This document shows, one piece after another, positions 50,964 to 60,364 of a stretch of DNA of 64,000 nt; within the stretch, counting starts at the first letter, position 1, and each line of letters begins with the position of its first letter. Under the pieces are notes generated by a model that was not told where the DNA came from, ran no database searches, and saw only the letters and a list, made by a program, of their open reading frames with translations. Both the position numbers and the translations under genes were made by a program. This stretch comes from Chloroflexaceae bacterium (GTDB lineage: Bacteria > Chloroflexota > Chloroflexia > Chloroflexales > Chloroflexaceae), in NCBI GenBank assembly GCA_025057155.1, contig JANWYD010000013.1:96679-160678 (forward strand), read 5' to 3'.

Positions 50964-52388
50964 ATGACCAAAACTATCGTCATCGACCCGGTCACCCGGA
51001 TCGAAGGACACGCCAAAATAAGCATTTTTCTGGACGAAGCTGGCGAGGTTGCCGGCGCGCGCTTTCACGTCACCGAGTTTCGCGGCTTCGAGCGCTTCTG
51101 CCTGGGGCGCCCCTTCTGGGAGATGCCCGCGATTACGGCGCGCATTTGCGGGATCTGCCCCGTCAGCCACACCCTGGCCTCGGCCAGGGCCGGCGACGCC
51201 ATCCTCTCGGTCAACGTGCCGCCTGCTGCCGAGAAGCTGCGCCGGTTGATGAACCTGGCCCAGATCATCCAGTCGCATGCGCTGAGCGTCTTTCACCTCA
51301 GCGGTCCCGACCTGTTCCTGGGCTTCGAGAGCGATCCGGCCCGGCGCAACCTCTTCGGCCTGATCGCCGCCGAGCCGGAACTGGCCCGCAAGGGCATCGC
51401 GTTGCGTCAGTTCGGCCAGGAGGTGATCGAACGGCTGGGCGGGCGCAAGATCCACCCTGCCTGGGCCGTGCCCGGCGGCGTGCGCCACGGCCTGGAGGAG
51501 GCCGACCGCGCCGCCATCGCCGCCGGCCTGCCCGCCGCGCGCGCCACCGTCCTTGAGACCCTGGCGCGTTTCAAGGGCATGCTCGACCGCTTCGCCGACG
51601 AAGTGGCCTCCTACGGGCGCTTCGCCAGCCTGTTCCTCGCCCTCACCAACGACCGCGGCGCCTGGGAGCACTACGATGGCCGGTTGCGCGTCATGGACTC
51701 GCAGGGTCACATCCTCAGCGACCGGGTGCCGCCGGAGGAGTACGCCGACGTGATCGGCGAAGCCGTACAGGAGTGGAGCTACCTGAAATTCCCCTACTAC
51801 CGGCCCTACGGTTTCCCCGAAGGTATGTACCGCGTCGGTCCTCTAGCCCGTCTGAACATCTGTCGCAGCTTCGGCACGCCGCTCGCCGACGCGGAACTGG
51901 TGGAGATGCGTCGCCGTGCTGGCGGCGGCCCGGTGACCTCCAGCTTCTACTACCACTACGCGCGCCTGATTGAGATCCTGGGCAGCCTGGAATTGATCGA
52001 ACGCCTGCTTGACGATCCCGACCTGCGCGCCCGTCGCCTTCGCGCCGAGGCCGATGTTAACCAGCTCGAGGCCGTCGGGTGCAGCGAGGCCCCCCGCGGG
52101 ACCCTCTTCCACCACTACCGCGTTGATGAACATGGTCTCTTAACTTATGTCAATCTCATTATCGCTACCGGGCAGAATAACCTGGCCATGAACCGCACCG
52201 TGACCCAGATCGCCGAACGTTACCTGCGCGGCGGGCGTCTCGACGAGGGCCTGCTCAACCGCATCGAAGGCGGCATTCGCGCCTTTGACCCCTGCCTGAG
52301 TTGCTCGACCCACGCCGTTGGCATGCCCGCCCTCACCGTGCGCCTCCACGGCCCCGATGGGCGCATCCTCGATGAGTTGACGCGCTGA
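50964..52388 (+). CDS. hoxH: HoxH, large NiFe-hydrogenase catalytic subunit
   Basis: A 474-residue catalytic subunit. The nickel-iron ligands are complete: [10 protein letters not shown] near the N-terminus and [10 protein letters not shown] near the C-terminus. After the final His a tail of 24 residues (starting [13 protein letters not shown]) would be removed by the maturation protease HoxW. HoxH reduces protons or oxidises H2 in the cytoplasm. No ribosome binding site is evident upstream of ATG 50964. The maturation genes hypA-F and hoxW are not in the window. A long stem at 52403-52435 follows. Confidence 0.95.
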   Translation: MTKTIVIDPVTRIEGHAKISIFLDEAGEVAGARFHVTEFRGFERFCLGRPFWEMPAITARICGICPVSHTLASARAGDAILSVNVPPAAEKLRRLMNLAQIIQSHALSVFHLSGPDLFLGFESDPARRNLFGLIAAEPELARKGIALRQFGQEVIERLGGRKIHPAWAVPGGVRHGLEEADRAAIAAGLPAARATVLETLARFKGMLDRFADEVASYGRFASLFLALTNDRGAWEHYDGRLRVMDSQGHILSDRVPPEEYADVIGEAVQEWSYLKFPYYRPYGFPEGMYRVGPLARLNICRSFGTPLADAELVEMRRRAGGGPVTSSFYYHYARLIEILGSLELIERLLDDPDLRARRLRAEADVNQLEAVGCSEAPRGTLFHHYRVDEHGLLTYVNLIIATGQNNLAMNRTVTQIAERYLRGGRLDEGLLNRIEGGIRAFDPCLSCSTHAVGMPALTVRLHGPDGRILDELTR

Positions 52389-52402
52389 GTGAAGGTTCCT
52401 CA

Positions 52403-52435
52403 CCCTCCCTCTCCGCCTGCGGTGGAGAGGGAGGG
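52403..52435 (+). terminator. Hairpin downstream of hoxH
   Basis: CCCTCCCTCTCC and GGAGAGGGAGGG form a perfect 12-base-pair stem with a 9-base loop, 14 bases after the hoxH stop. No T-tract follows; it may also belong to the C-rich/G-rich repeat class. Confidence 0.5.
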
Positions 52436-52571
52436 GGCTGGGGGAGGGTGAGGAGCGGCCCCCAACACCCCTTCCCCCAGGTATGTTACAATACCAATGT
52501 TCTCACACCAATTCCTGTTGAATACGGTCCATGCGCATCATCGCCCCGTCTGATTGAGACGCTGAATACGG

Positions 52572-52597
52572 CAATCCAAAATCCAAAATCCAAAATG
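52572..52597. repeat. CCAAAAT heptamer array, copy 4
   Basis: AATCCAAAATCCAAAATCC plus one unit, just before the ABC ATPase gene. The flank GTTGAATACGGTCC, GCATCATCGCC resembles that of copy 5 (57924). Confidence 0.75.
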
Positions 52598-52629
52598 ATT
52601 TCTCACCCGCTAGCCAGACGAGGTGGACC

Positions 52630-54201
52630 GTGACCCAGCAAGGCCGCGATCGCCCGGTGGTGCTCGAAGCCCGCGCGATCACCAAGCGTTTTCCCGGCGT
52701 TGTCGCTAACGATAATGTGTCGCTCCGGCTCCATCAGGGCGAGATCCTGGCTCTGCTCGGCGAAAACGGCGCCGGCAAGTCTACCCTGATGAACATCCTC
52801 TACGGCCTCTACCATCAGGACGAGGGCGAGATCTTCGTCAAGGGCGAACCGCTGCGGGTTTCCAGTCCCCACGAGTCTATCGAGCGGGGCATCGGCATGG
52901 TCCACCAGCATTTTCAGCTCGTGCCGGTGATGACCGTCGCCGAGAACGTGATCCTGGGCAACGAGGTCACCCGCGGCGTCGGCTGGCTCGACCTCCGGCG
53001 CGCCAGCGAACAGATCCACGCCATATCGCGCCGGTATGGCCTGGAGGTTGACCCCGACGCGCTCATTGCCGACCTCGATGTAGGCGCCCAGCAACGGGTG
53101 GAGATCATCAAGGCCCTTTACCGCAACGCCGATATCCTCATCCTCGACGAGCCGACCGCCGTGCTCACCCCCCAGGAAGCCGATGATCTGATGCAGATGA
53201 TGCGCACACTGGCTGGCCAGGGCAAATCCATCATCTTTATTACTCACAAGCTCCGCGAGGTGCTGGCCGTCGCCGACCGGATCATGGTTCTGCGCGCCGG
53301 GCGCGTGGTCGGCGAAACCACCCCCGCCGAGGCAACCGAAGCCAGTCTGGCCGCGATGATGGTGGGCCGCAGCGTGATGCTCCAGGTTGAACGGGGCGAG
53401 ACGCACCCCGGCGCGGTGGTGCTGGAGGTGACAAACCTCCATGTCCGCGATGATCGCCAGCTCCTGGCGGTGCGCGGGGTGAACCTGCAGGTGCGCGCCG
53501 GAGAGATCCTCGGCATCGCCGGCGTGCAGGGCAACGGGCAGACGGAGCTGGTCCAGGCCCTTACTGGTCTGCGCGCGCCGGAGAGCGGGAGCATACGCAT
53601 CGCCGGCCACGACGTTACCGGCGCCGCACCCCGCCAGATCAGCGAACTTGGGGTCGCCCATATCCCCGAGGATCGCCAGCGCGACGGGCTGGTGACCAGC
53701 TACCCGCTGACCGATAACGCGGTGCTCGAACTATACTACCTTGCTCCTTTCGCCCGCGGCCTCGTGCGTGATGACGCGGCCGTGCGCGACCATGCCGAGC
53801 GCCTGGTGCACGAGTTCGACGTGCGCACGCCAGCGGTGACGGTGCCAGCCAGTTCGCTCTCCGGCGGCAACCAGCAGAAACTGATCGTCGCCCGCGAGTT
53901 TACTCGCGATCTGCGGCTGCTGATCGCCGCTCAGCCCACGCGCGGCATTGACGTTGGCTCAATTGAATTCATCCACAACCAGATCGTCAAGAAACGCGAC
54001 GAGGGCGTCGCCGTGCTCCTGGTCTCCGCCGAACTGGACGAGATCCTTTCCCTTTCTGATCGGATTGCCGTAATCTACCACGGCGCCATCGTGGCGACGG
54101 TAAACAACGGCGACCTCAGCCGCGAGCAACTGGGGTTGCTGATGGCCGGCGCGAGCCTGGAGGAAACACCGGCAATGGGACCTTCGCTGGCCCGTTCGTA
54201 A
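52630..54201 (+). CDS. Sugar/nucleoside-type ABC transporter ATPase (BMP family)
   Basis: A 523-residue protein with two ABC domains. The first has LLGENGAGKSTLMNILYGLY and LILDEPTAVLTPQEADDLM; the second has GIAGVQGNGQTELVQALTGL, LSGGNQQKLIVAREF and AAQPTRGIDVGS. This tandem architecture marks the basic-membrane-protein (BMP) class of transporters for nucleosides or related compounds. GTG 52630 has GAGGTGG upstream. A permease follows 40 bases later. Neither the second permease nor the substrate-binding lipoprotein typical of this class is in the window on either side. Confidence 0.9.
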   Translation: MTQQGRDRPVVLEARAITKRFPGVVANDNVSLRLHQGEILALLGENGAGKSTLMNILYGLYHQDEGEIFVKGEPLRVSSPHESIERGIGMVHQHFQLVPVMTVAENVILGNEVTRGVGWLDLRRASEQIHAISRRYGLEVDPDALIADLDVGAQQRVEIIKALYRNADILILDEPTAVLTPQEADDLMQMMRTLAGQGKSIIFITHKLREVLAVADRIMVLRAGRVVGETTPAEATEASLAAMMVGRSVMLQVERGETHPGAVVLEVTNLHVRDDRQLLAVRGVNLQVRAGEILGIAGVQGNGQTELVQALTGLRAPESGSIRIAGHDVTGAAPRQISELGVAHIPEDRQRDGLVTSYPLTDNAVLELYYLAPFARGLVRDDAAVRDHAERLVHEFDVRTPAVTVPASSLSGGNQQKLIVAREFTRDLRLLIAAQPTRGIDVGSIEFIHNQIVKKRDEGVAVLLVSAELDEILSLSDRIAVIYHGAIVATVNNGDLSREQLGLLMAGASLEETPAMGPSLARS

Positions 54202-54241
54202 GTTCAGCGCGACCGTCGCTCCATCCTCCTCCGGAGACAGC

Positions 54242-55390
54242 ATGGATCAGGCAGTAGAAGGACGCGCCCCCACGCCCGGTCCGGCGGGGTTCCGCGAGTA
54301 CTACTCCCGCTATGCGCCCTACCTGGTGCCGGTCTTCGCGGTCTTTACCGCCCTGGTGGTTGGCGCGCTGATGATCGGCCTGACGGGCGGCGACTGGCTG
54401 GCGGCCTACATCGGCCTCTGGGAAGGGTCGTTCGGCTCCCCGACAGCGATTGCCAATACGGTGGTGCGGGCAACGCCCTTTATTATCGCCGGTCTGGCAG
54501 TGGCGGTGGCCTTCAAGGCGGGGCTGTTCAACATCGGGGCCGAAGGACAGCTCTATGCCGGGGCGGTCTGCGTGGTGCTGGCAGGCACGTTGCTCCAGCT
54601 CCCGCCAGTGATCCACATCCCGGTGGGGATCATGGCCGGGGCGATCGGCGGCGCCGCCTGGGCCTCGATCGCCGGGTTCCTCAAGGCCCGCACCGGGGCC
54701 CACGAGGTGATCAACACGATCATGCTCAACTATATCGCCATTCGCCTCACAGACTGGCTGATCAAGAGCAAGAATCCCTATCTCCTCGGCGACCCCGCCG
54801 ATCCTAGCTCCGCCCGCACCATGTACATCGCGGAGACGATGCGCCTGCCCGGTTTTCGCGTATCCGACACGATCATTCTGCACCTGGGAATCCTGATCGC
54901 CATTGGTCTGGTCTTCCTGGTGGCATGGCTCCTCAATCGCACCACCATTGGCTTTGAACTCCGCACCGTGGGCAGCAACCCCAACGCCGCGCGCTACGCC
55001 GGCATAAGCGTACCAAAGACGATCATTCTGGCGATGGCCTTTGCCGGCGCGCTGGCCGGCATTGGCGGCGCTGGCGAGGTCATGGGCGTGCGTTATGCCT
55101 TGAGCACCGATTTCTTCTCCGGGCTGGGGTTCGACGCTATCGCGGTGGCGCTCCTCGCCCGCGCCAACCCGATCGGGATCGTTTTCTCCGGGCTGCTCTG
55201 GGGTGGCTTGCTGACCGGGGCGCGGCTCATGCAGGTGCGCGCCGGGCTGTCCATTGACGTGATCAAGATCGTTCAGGCTTTAATCATCATGTTCGTCGCC
55301 GCCGACCAGATCGTGCGCTTCATCTACCGCATCCCCCGGCGCCCGCCCGGCGAGGAGACGATGATCTCGAAGGGCTGGGGCGGAGGATAG
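54242..55390 (+). CDS. ABC transporter permease, BMP/nucleoside type
   Basis: A 382-residue permease with about nine membrane spans. VVRATPFIIAGLAVAVAFKA then GLFNIGAEGQLYAGAV is the family signature, and GFELRTVGSNPNAARYAGIS is the cytoplasmic loop. It pairs with the tandem ATPase upstream. The class normally has a second permease directly downstream; here a repeat element and unrelated genes follow, so the system may be split or incomplete. Confidence 0.9.
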   Translation: MDQAVEGRAPTPGPAGFREYYSRYAPYLVPVFAVFTALVVGALMIGLTGGDWLAAYIGLWEGSFGSPTAIANTVVRATPFIIAGLAVAVAFKAGLFNIGAEGQLYAGAVCVVLAGTLLQLPPVIHIPVGIMAGAIGGAAWASIAGFLKARTGAHEVINTIMLNYIAIRLTDWLIKSKNPYLLGDPADPSSARTMYIAETMRLPGFRVSDTIILHLGILIAIGLVFLVAWLLNRTTIGFELRTVGSNPNAARYAGISVPKTIILAMAFAGALAGIGGAGEVMGVRYALSTDFFSGLGFDAIAVALLARANPIGIVFSGLLWGGLLTGARLMQVRAGLSIDVIKIVQALIIMFVAADQIVRFIYRIPRRPPGEETMISKGWGGG

Positions 55391-55457
55391 TCTGGAGTCT
55401 CTGTTGGCAGGGGCGCAGTGAAACGCGGTTTCCTCATTTTCAAGTGAACGATCTCAT

Positions 55458-55565
55458 TAGCCTGTGAAGTAAGTTTCCTGGCGTTTCCGCCCCCCTCCCG
55501 GCCTCCCCCCGTTGGGGGGAGGAGCCAGGCGCCCTCCCCCGGCAGGGGAGAGTTGGCGAGGGCGT
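55458..55565. repeat. Palindromic mini-element, copy 2 (one end lost)
   Basis: Begins TAGCCTGTGAAGTAAGTTTC, matching the inverted end of the copy at 6480-6619, followed by the C-rich arm, the GGGGGGA-type centre and the G-rich complement. The second end is not recognisable near 55565. Confidence 0.65.
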
Positions 55566-55627
55566 TAGCTCGCAGCATACTCCCGCCGCGTATACCGGAT
55601 TTGATTCTTAAGCCTCATTAGAAAGCT

Positions 55628-56173
55628 ATGCACAACCACCAGGAACAGAGCGATTACCGTCCACGAAAGATCGCCGCCGAGGAGCGCATGGCCGACCTCA
55701 TCCTGCCTGGCCAGACTAATGGCTACGGCACCATGTTCGGCGGCGACGTTATGGCGATGATGGACAAGGCCGCAGGTATCGCTGCAATGCGCTTCTGCCG
55801 CCAGCCTGTCGTCACCGCCTCGAGCGAGCGGATCGATTTTCGCACTCCTATCGGCCAGGGTGAGATTATCGAGGCGTATTCCCGCGTCATCTATGTGGGT
55901 CGGACCTCGCTGGTCGTGCGGGTGCATGTCTTTGCCGAGCATCCACTTAAGGGCGAACGACGCATTTGCACCACCGGCTACTTTAGCATGGTCGCCATTA
56001 GCGTTGATGGCAACCCGGTCCAGCCGGTACCTGAACTGATCCTGCCCGACGACGTGGCGCGCGCCGAACATGCCCTCGGCGCCGAGATCCACGCCAGCAT
56101 TGTCGCCAGAAAGAACAATCGCGGGACGGGCCTGCCTCCCGTCGCGCCTGGATCGGGCCATCTTAATGATTGA
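55628..56173 (+). CDS. Acyl-CoA thioesterase (hotdog fold)
   Basis: A 181-residue hotdog-fold thioesterase of the YciA/acyl-CoA thioester hydrolase group. Typical segments are LPGQTNGYGTMFGGDVMAMM followed by DKAAGIAAMRFCRQPVVTAS, and RTSLVVRVHVFAEHPLKGER. It hydrolyses acyl-CoAs to free acids and CoA; chain length specificity is open. The ribosome binding site is weak. Its last eight bases overlap the start of the flavin reductase gene, so the two are coupled. Confidence 0.87.
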   Translation: MHNHQEQSDYRPRKIAAEERMADLILPGQTNGYGTMFGGDVMAMMDKAAGIAAMRFCRQPVVTASSERIDFRTPIGQGEIIEAYSRVIYVGRTSLVVRVHVFAEHPLKGERRICTTGYFSMVAISVDGNPVQPVPELILPDDVARAEHALGAEIHASIVARKNNRGTGLPPVAPGSGHLND

Positions 56174-56633
56174 TGAGACGCTCTTTCGCCAGGTGATGAG
56201 CCGCTTCGCCTCGGGCGTCACCGTGGTCACCACCGCCCACGAAGCGCACCTGGCCGGCCTGACGGTCAGTTCGTTCGCCTCGTTGTCGCTACAACCCACG
56301 CTGGTGCTGATCTGCATTGACCGGCGCGCCGGCAGCCACGATGTGATCGCCGCCGCCGGACAGTTCGCCGTCAACATCCTCAGTGAGGGCCAGGAATACC
56401 TTTCGCGACGCTTCGCCAGCGATGAGGCAACCAAGTTCACCGAGGGCACGTTTTACCTCTCGGAGCGTGGTCTGCCGCTGCTCTACGGCGCCCTGGCGCA
56501 CATCGAATGCGCCCTCCACAGCGCCCTGCCCGGCGGCGACCACACGATCTACGTCGGCGAGGTCGTGGCGGCCCGCTGCTTCGAGGGCCGCCCGCTGCTC
56601 TACTATCGCTCGGGCTACCATACGTTGACGTGA
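56166..56633 (+). CDS. Flavin reductase domain protein
   Basis: A 155-residue flavin reductase of the HpaC/FMN-binding split-barrel type. ETLFRQVMSRFASGVTVVTT and AGLTVSSFASLSLQPTLVLI are the conserved blocks, ending YYRSGYHTLT. Such proteins use NAD(P)H to reduce FMN or FAD for a partner monooxygenase, or act on flavin directly. The partner oxygenase is not in the window. Its ATG (56166) overlaps the thioesterase stop by eight bases. Confidence 0.87.
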   Translation: MIDETLFRQVMSRFASGVTVVTTAHEAHLAGLTVSSFASLSLQPTLVLICIDRRAGSHDVIAAAGQFAVNILSEGQEYLSRRFASDEATKFTEGTFYLSERGLPLLYGALAHIECALHSALPGGDHTIYVGEVVAARCFEGRPLLYYRSGYHTLT

Positions 56634-56680
56634 ACGGCCAGTCCCGAAAGGGCCGCGCCCTCCGCTTATGAAGGGGTGTA

Positions 56681-56698
56681 GGGAAACCAGGTTTCCCC
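56681..56698. repeat. GAAACC/GGTTTC palindromic repeat, near-consensus copy
   Basis: GGGAAACCAGGTTTCCCC is a perfect palindrome around the central base pair, followed by a TACCCCCGCC tail. It lies before the glycosidase start and shows that upstream codons in that frame are not coding. Confidence 0.75.
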
Positions 56699-56736
56699 GT
56701 ACCCCCGCCGGGTTGCGCTCAGGTAAAAAGGGCCAT

Positions 56737-57666
56737 ATGTGGCGCACCTGTCAGGTTAGAACTCTGTATCCTCACCTGTGGCCGGTGGCACGCGAACCGG
56801 GTCAGAGCGTCCGGCGGCGCCTGTCGCCCGGCTTCGTGCTCTGGCTCCTGGCCGCGCTCATCAGCGCCTGCGGGGCCACTGGCGGGTCGGCCTCAAGTCC
56901 TACCGGCGCTTCCATGCCCACCCTGATGCCGACCCCCACTGGCATAGCTGCGCCAACCGCCGTGGTCACGGCCGCGCCTGCCGATACGGGCTGGCTGTTC
57001 GCCGCCCCTGGCGTCGAAACTCGCCGCCTGCGCGCCTCCGTTGCCGGACGCGAAACGACTATCAGCGCCGTCCGGCTCGACCCGCAGCAGGTGCGCTTTC
57101 GCGTCGGGTACGCTCCAGAGGCCCCTCTGCCGCTGGCAAGCTGGGCCGAACACGCTGGCGCGCGGGTCGCGATTAACGGCGGCTTCTTCGATGCCGATGG
57201 GCGCAGTGTGGCTCTGCTGGTCCACGATGGTCAACTCGAAGGGAGCAGCTACGTCGGGCAGGGGGGCATGTTCGCCGTTTCGCCGGGGGGAGCGGTCTGG
57301 TTGCAAAGCCTTGCCGAAAGCCCCTTTGACCCCGACGTGGCGCTGGCTCAGGCGCTCCAGGGCTGGCCGATGCTCATCAAACCGGGCCTCGGCGCCAGTT
57401 ACCATGCCGAGGATTACGACCGGGCGCGCCGTAGCGCCCTGGGCCTCGACCACGGCGGACGGGTGGTGCTCATTGTGGCCTCTGCACCGGTGTTCACGCT
57501 GAGCGAGTTTTCGGCCTGGCTGGCCGCCTCTGATCTGGAACTCGAGTCGGCGGTCAATCTCGATGGCGGGGCCTCCAGCGGCCTGATCGTGCGCAGCGAT
57601 AGCGCTCCAGAACGTATCGAACCGTTCGTGCCCCTGCCGATCGTGCTCCTCGCGCTGCCAGCCTAG
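56737..57666 (+). CDS. Phosphodiester glycosidase family (NAGPA-like) lipoprotein
   Basis: A 309-residue protein. A lipobox (LLAALISACGATG) around residue 45 indicates a lipid-anchored exported protein; a Ser/Pro/Thr linker follows. The domain has ARVAINGGFFDADGRSVALL and YDRARRSALGLDHGGRVVLI and ends with AVNLDGGASSGLIVRSDSAP, typical of the NAGPA / DUF2233 family. These enzymes split phosphodiester-linked sugars (uncovering enzyme relatives). ATG 56737 is chosen because the frame further upstream runs through a palindromic repeat. Substrate unknown. Confidence 0.85.
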   Translation: MWRTCQVRTLYPHLWPVAREPGQSVRRRLSPGFVLWLLAALISACGATGGSASSPTGASMPTLMPTPTGIAAPTAVVTAAPADTGWLFAAPGVETRRLRASVAGRETTISAVRLDPQQVRFRVGYAPEAPLPLASWAEHAGARVAINGGFFDADGRSVALLVHDGQLEGSSYVGQGGMFAVSPGGAVWLQSLAESPFDPDVALAQALQGWPMLIKPGLGASYHAEDYDRARRSALGLDHGGRVVLIVASAPVFTLSEFSAWLAASDLELESAVNLDGGASSGLIVRSDSAPERIEPFVPLPIVLLALPA

Positions 57667-57684
57667 GGCCAGAGCACCGGCGCA

Positions 57685-57785
57685 CATTCGCACCGTAGAG
57701 GGCGCGGAGGTCCGCAAAGGACTTCAAAAAGCTCATCCTTATACGCTCCTCTGCGCGCTCTGCGGTAAATCCAAACACCTACGGA
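57685..57785. repeat. GCGCGGAGG-type dispersed repeat, copy 2
   Basis: Shares ordered blocks with 24529-24610: GGGCGCGGAGG, GCAAAGG, CAAAAAGCTCATCCT, GCTC(T) and GGTAAATC(C/T). It sits downstream of the glycosidase. Confidence 0.75.
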
Positions 57786-57793
57786 CTTACGAT

Positions 57794-57817
57794 CACGTTG
57801 CGCTGCGCCGCAACGTG
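57794..57817. terminator. Hairpin downstream of the glycosidase gene
   Basis: CACGTTGCG-CTGCGC-CGCAACGTG, a perfect 9-base-pair stem with a 6-base loop, about 130 bases after the stop. A tandem TAACACAAAG pair follows at 57835-57858. Confidence 0.4.
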
Positions 57818-57923
57818 CGCTACCATATCACATTAACACAAAGTAACACAAAGTCGCTATCATGACAGTTCCCGTTGAACAAACTGCGTGAGCATCATCG
57901 CCTGGTCTCACTACAGCCACGGA

Positions 57924-57952
57924 AATCCAAAATCCAAAATCCGAAATCGCAC
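57924..57952. repeat. CCAAAAT heptamer array, copy 5
   Basis: AATCCAAAATCCAAAATCC with one diverged unit, just before the YbjN-like gene. Read in frame it would give a spurious NPKSKIRN peptide, which supports the later start for that gene. Confidence 0.75.
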
Positions 57953-57965
57953 GAGGCGCTCAACG

Positions 57966-58478
57966 ATGAGCAACGATCCTTCTCGCGAACCGCCCGCTCA
58001 GGATACCAGAGGGCTGCGCCGCCTGCGCGGCGAGCGCGCGCTGGCCACCCTCTCGCGTCTGCTGGCCGACGATGGCTGGCGCCCTCGCCCTGGCGGCCCT
58101 GGATGTTTTGCCATGACCTATCGCTCCAGCGGTGCGGTCTTCGAAGTGTGGGCGGAGATTATCGTTGCCTCCGAGCAACTGGTGGTGAAAGCGGCAGCCC
58201 CGCTGACCGTGCCTCTTGATCGTCGGGCCGCCGCCGCTGAGTATGTGCTCCGGGCTACCTGGGGCCTCTACGTTGGCAGCCTGGATCTGGATGTGGACAG
58301 CGGCAAGGTATGCGCCCGCTGCGGCCTGGACTTCGAGGGCGAGCCGCTCAGCCCCCGCCTCATCCGCAACGCGCTCAGCGTCGCTGTGCGGATTATGGAA
58401 ACGTACCTGCCCGGGCTGAAACGGGTTATAGACGGCGCCGCGCCAGCGGAGGCCATCCGTGCTGTGGAAGGGACCTGA
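57966..58478 (+). CDS. Uncharacterised protein, YbjN/chaperone-like fold suspected
   Basis: A 170-residue soluble protein. Residues 25-80 (ALATLSRLLADDGWRPRPGG followed by CFAMTYRSSGAVFEVWAEI) and the pattern with LDVDSGKVCARCGLDF, then RLIRNALSVAVRIMETYLPG, resemble the YbjN / type III secretion chaperone-like alpha-beta fold; this is weak similarity. ATG 57966 follows the heptamer repeat, with GAGGCG upstream. It stands alone between repeats and shows no enzymatic motif. Conserved-protein status is likely, function unknown. Confidence 0.6.
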   Translation: MSNDPSREPPAQDTRGLRRLRGERALATLSRLLADDGWRPRPGGPGCFAMTYRSSGAVFEVWAEIIVASEQLVVKAAAPLTVPLDRRAAAAEYVLRATWGLYVGSLDLDVDSGKVCARCGLDFEGEPLSPRLIRNALSVAVRIMETYLPGLKRVIDGAAPAEAIRAVEGT

Positions 58479-58619
58479 GAGGCAAACGGGCCAGAGATGA
58501 GGGCGCCGGGAGCGTTCTCCCGGGAAACCCTGGCGCCCGCCCGCGGGAAGGTCCGGGAGGACTGCGCCATCCCGGAAACGCTTGTTTTCATCCCTTGTTG
58601 TACGGCGCAGCAGTATAGG

Positions 58620-58718
58620 GCGTTTCTCAACAAGATTGACCCGTAACGATAGCGACGCGAGCGCCGCGGGCCACCCGGCGCAGCGACCTCAGCGGATCAA
58701 TCATTCCGGCCGGCGCTC
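58620..58718. repeat. 99-bp upstream sequence shared with 60997-61095, copy A
   Basis: Aligns without gaps to copy B from GCGTTTCTC to GCTC; my hand count is 74 of 99 identical. It is placed just upstream of the acyl-CoA ligase start. It may be a shared regulatory leader or another dispersed repeat. Confidence 0.7.
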
Positions 58719-58753
58719 CAGGGGCCCGACATTCAACAACGTAAGGAGGAACC

Positions 58754-60364
58754 ATGACCATTCCCGTGATCGACCTCTCCGTGCCGCCCGATTTCAACTG
58801 GGCCTACGACGTCGTGGATCGCTGGGCCGAAGATCCGCGCAAGCTGGCGATGCGCTGGATCGGGCCGGCAGGCGAGGAACGGGCGATCACCTTCGCTGAG
58901 TTGCGCGAACGCACCAACCGGCTCGCCGGGGGATTGGAGCGCCTGGGATTGGCGCGGGGCGACCGGGTGTTGCTGGTGCTGCCGCGGGTGGTGGAGTGGT
59001 GGGAGAGTGTGCTGGGGCTTATGAAGATGGGCGCGGTGGTCATGCCTGGCACGAGCCTGCTAACCGCCAAAGATATTGCCTATCGCATCAACGCCGCCGA
59101 GGCCCGCGCCGTCATCACCGATGCCGATGGCGCGGCCAAAGTTGACGCCATTCGCGCCGAGTGCCCCAGCCTGGAACTGCTGGTCATCGTCGGCGAGCCG
59201 CGCCCGGGCTGGCGCACCTTCACCGAAACGCTTGCCAGCGGCGCGGCGGACCGTTCGCGCCTGCCCACTCCTGGCGATGACCCGTGCATGATCTACTTTA
59301 CTTCGGGAACGGCGGGCAACCCCAAGATGGTGCTGCATACCCACGCCAGTTACCCCATCGGCCATCGCATCACTGGAGCCTACTGGCTGGCCCTCACTCC
59401 CGACGATCTGCACTGGAACCTCTCGGATACCGGCTGGGCCAAGGCGGCCTGGTCGAGCCTGTTTGGGCCGTGGAACATGGGCGCGGCTCTGTTCGTCCAT
59501 GATGGTCGGGGCAAGTATAACCCTCGCGAAACGCTGGAACTGCTCCAGCGTTACCCGGTGACCACCTTCTGTGCCGCGCCTACCATCTACCGCCTGCTGG
59601 TTCAGGAGGATCTGCGGGCCTATAGCTTTCCGCATCTGCGCTCCTGCACCAGCGCTGGCGAGCCGCTCAACCCCGAGGTCATTGCCGTCTGGCGCAAGGC
59701 GACGGGGATCACCGTGCGCGATGGCTATGGGCAGACCGAATCGGTGCTACTCTGCGGCAACCCGCCTGGTCAGGACCTGCGGCCCGGTTCGATGGGCAAG
59801 CCGCTGCCCGGTCTTACCCTGGCAGTGATTGACCATGAGGGCAACCCTCTGCCGCCGCGGCAAGAGGGCGATCTGGCCGTGAAGGTGAAGCCCGAGCGCC
59901 CGGTAGGGCTGTTTAAGGAGTACTGGCGCACACCGGGCGCGACCGCGGCCTGCCATCGGGGTGACTGGTACATCACCGGCGACCGGGCCTATGTGGACGA
60001 GGATGGCTACTTCTGGTTCGTGGGGCGCGCCGACGATGTGATTATCAGCGCGGGATACCGCATTGGCCCCTTCGAGGTTGAGAGCGCCCTGATCGAACAT
60101 CCTGCCGTGGCTGAAGCCGCTGTGGTGGCCAAGCCTGACATGGCGCGGGGGGCGATCGTCAAGGCCTACGTGGTTCTCAGTTCCACGGCCAGCCCGTCCG
60201 AGGCCCTGGCCCACGAACTGCAGGAATTCGTGAAGCGGAACACCGCGCCCTACAAGTATCCCCGCGAGATTGAGTTCGTCCGCGAATTGCCCAAGACCGT
60301 CAGCGGCAAGATCCGCCGCGCGGAGTTGCGGGCCCGCGCGAAACAGGAGGCGACCAGGCAATGA
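58754..60364 (+). CDS. AMP-forming acyl-CoA synthetase (ACSM/medium-chain type)
   Basis: A 536-residue adenylate-forming ligase. CMIYFTSGTAGNPKMVLHTH is the P-loop-like A3 motif, GYGQTESVLLCGNP the A5 motif, TGDRAYVDEDGYFWFVGRAD the A7 region, and PKTVSGKIRRAELR holds the catalytic Lys of A10. It activates a carboxylic acid to its CoA ester via the acyl-AMP. Overall it resembles medium-chain or benzoate-type ligases; the acid is unknown. AGGAGG lies upstream of ATG 58754. It overlaps by four bases a MaoC-type hydratase gene, suggesting a small acyl-CoA pathway. Confidence 0.9.
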   Translation: MTIPVIDLSVPPDFNWAYDVVDRWAEDPRKLAMRWIGPAGEERAITFAELRERTNRLAGGLERLGLARGDRVLLVLPRVVEWWESVLGLMKMGAVVMPGTSLLTAKDIAYRINAAEARAVITDADGAAKVDAIRAECPSLELLVIVGEPRPGWRTFTETLASGAADRSRLPTPGDDPCMIYFTSGTAGNPKMVLHTHASYPIGHRITGAYWLALTPDDLHWNLSDTGWAKAAWSSLFGPWNMGAALFVHDGRGKYNPRETLELLQRYPVTTFCAAPTIYRLLVQEDLRAYSFPHLRSCTSAGEPLNPEVIAVWRKATGITVRDGYGQTESVLLCGNPPGQDLRPGSMGKPLPGLTLAVIDHEGNPLPPRQEGDLAVKVKPERPVGLFKEYWRTPGATAACHRGDWYITGDRAYVDEDGYFWFVGRADDVIISAGYRIGPFEVESALIEHPAVAEAAVVAKPDMARGAIVKAYVVLSSTASPSEALAHELQEFVKRNTAPYKYPREIEFVRELPKTVSGKIRRAELRARAKQEATRQ

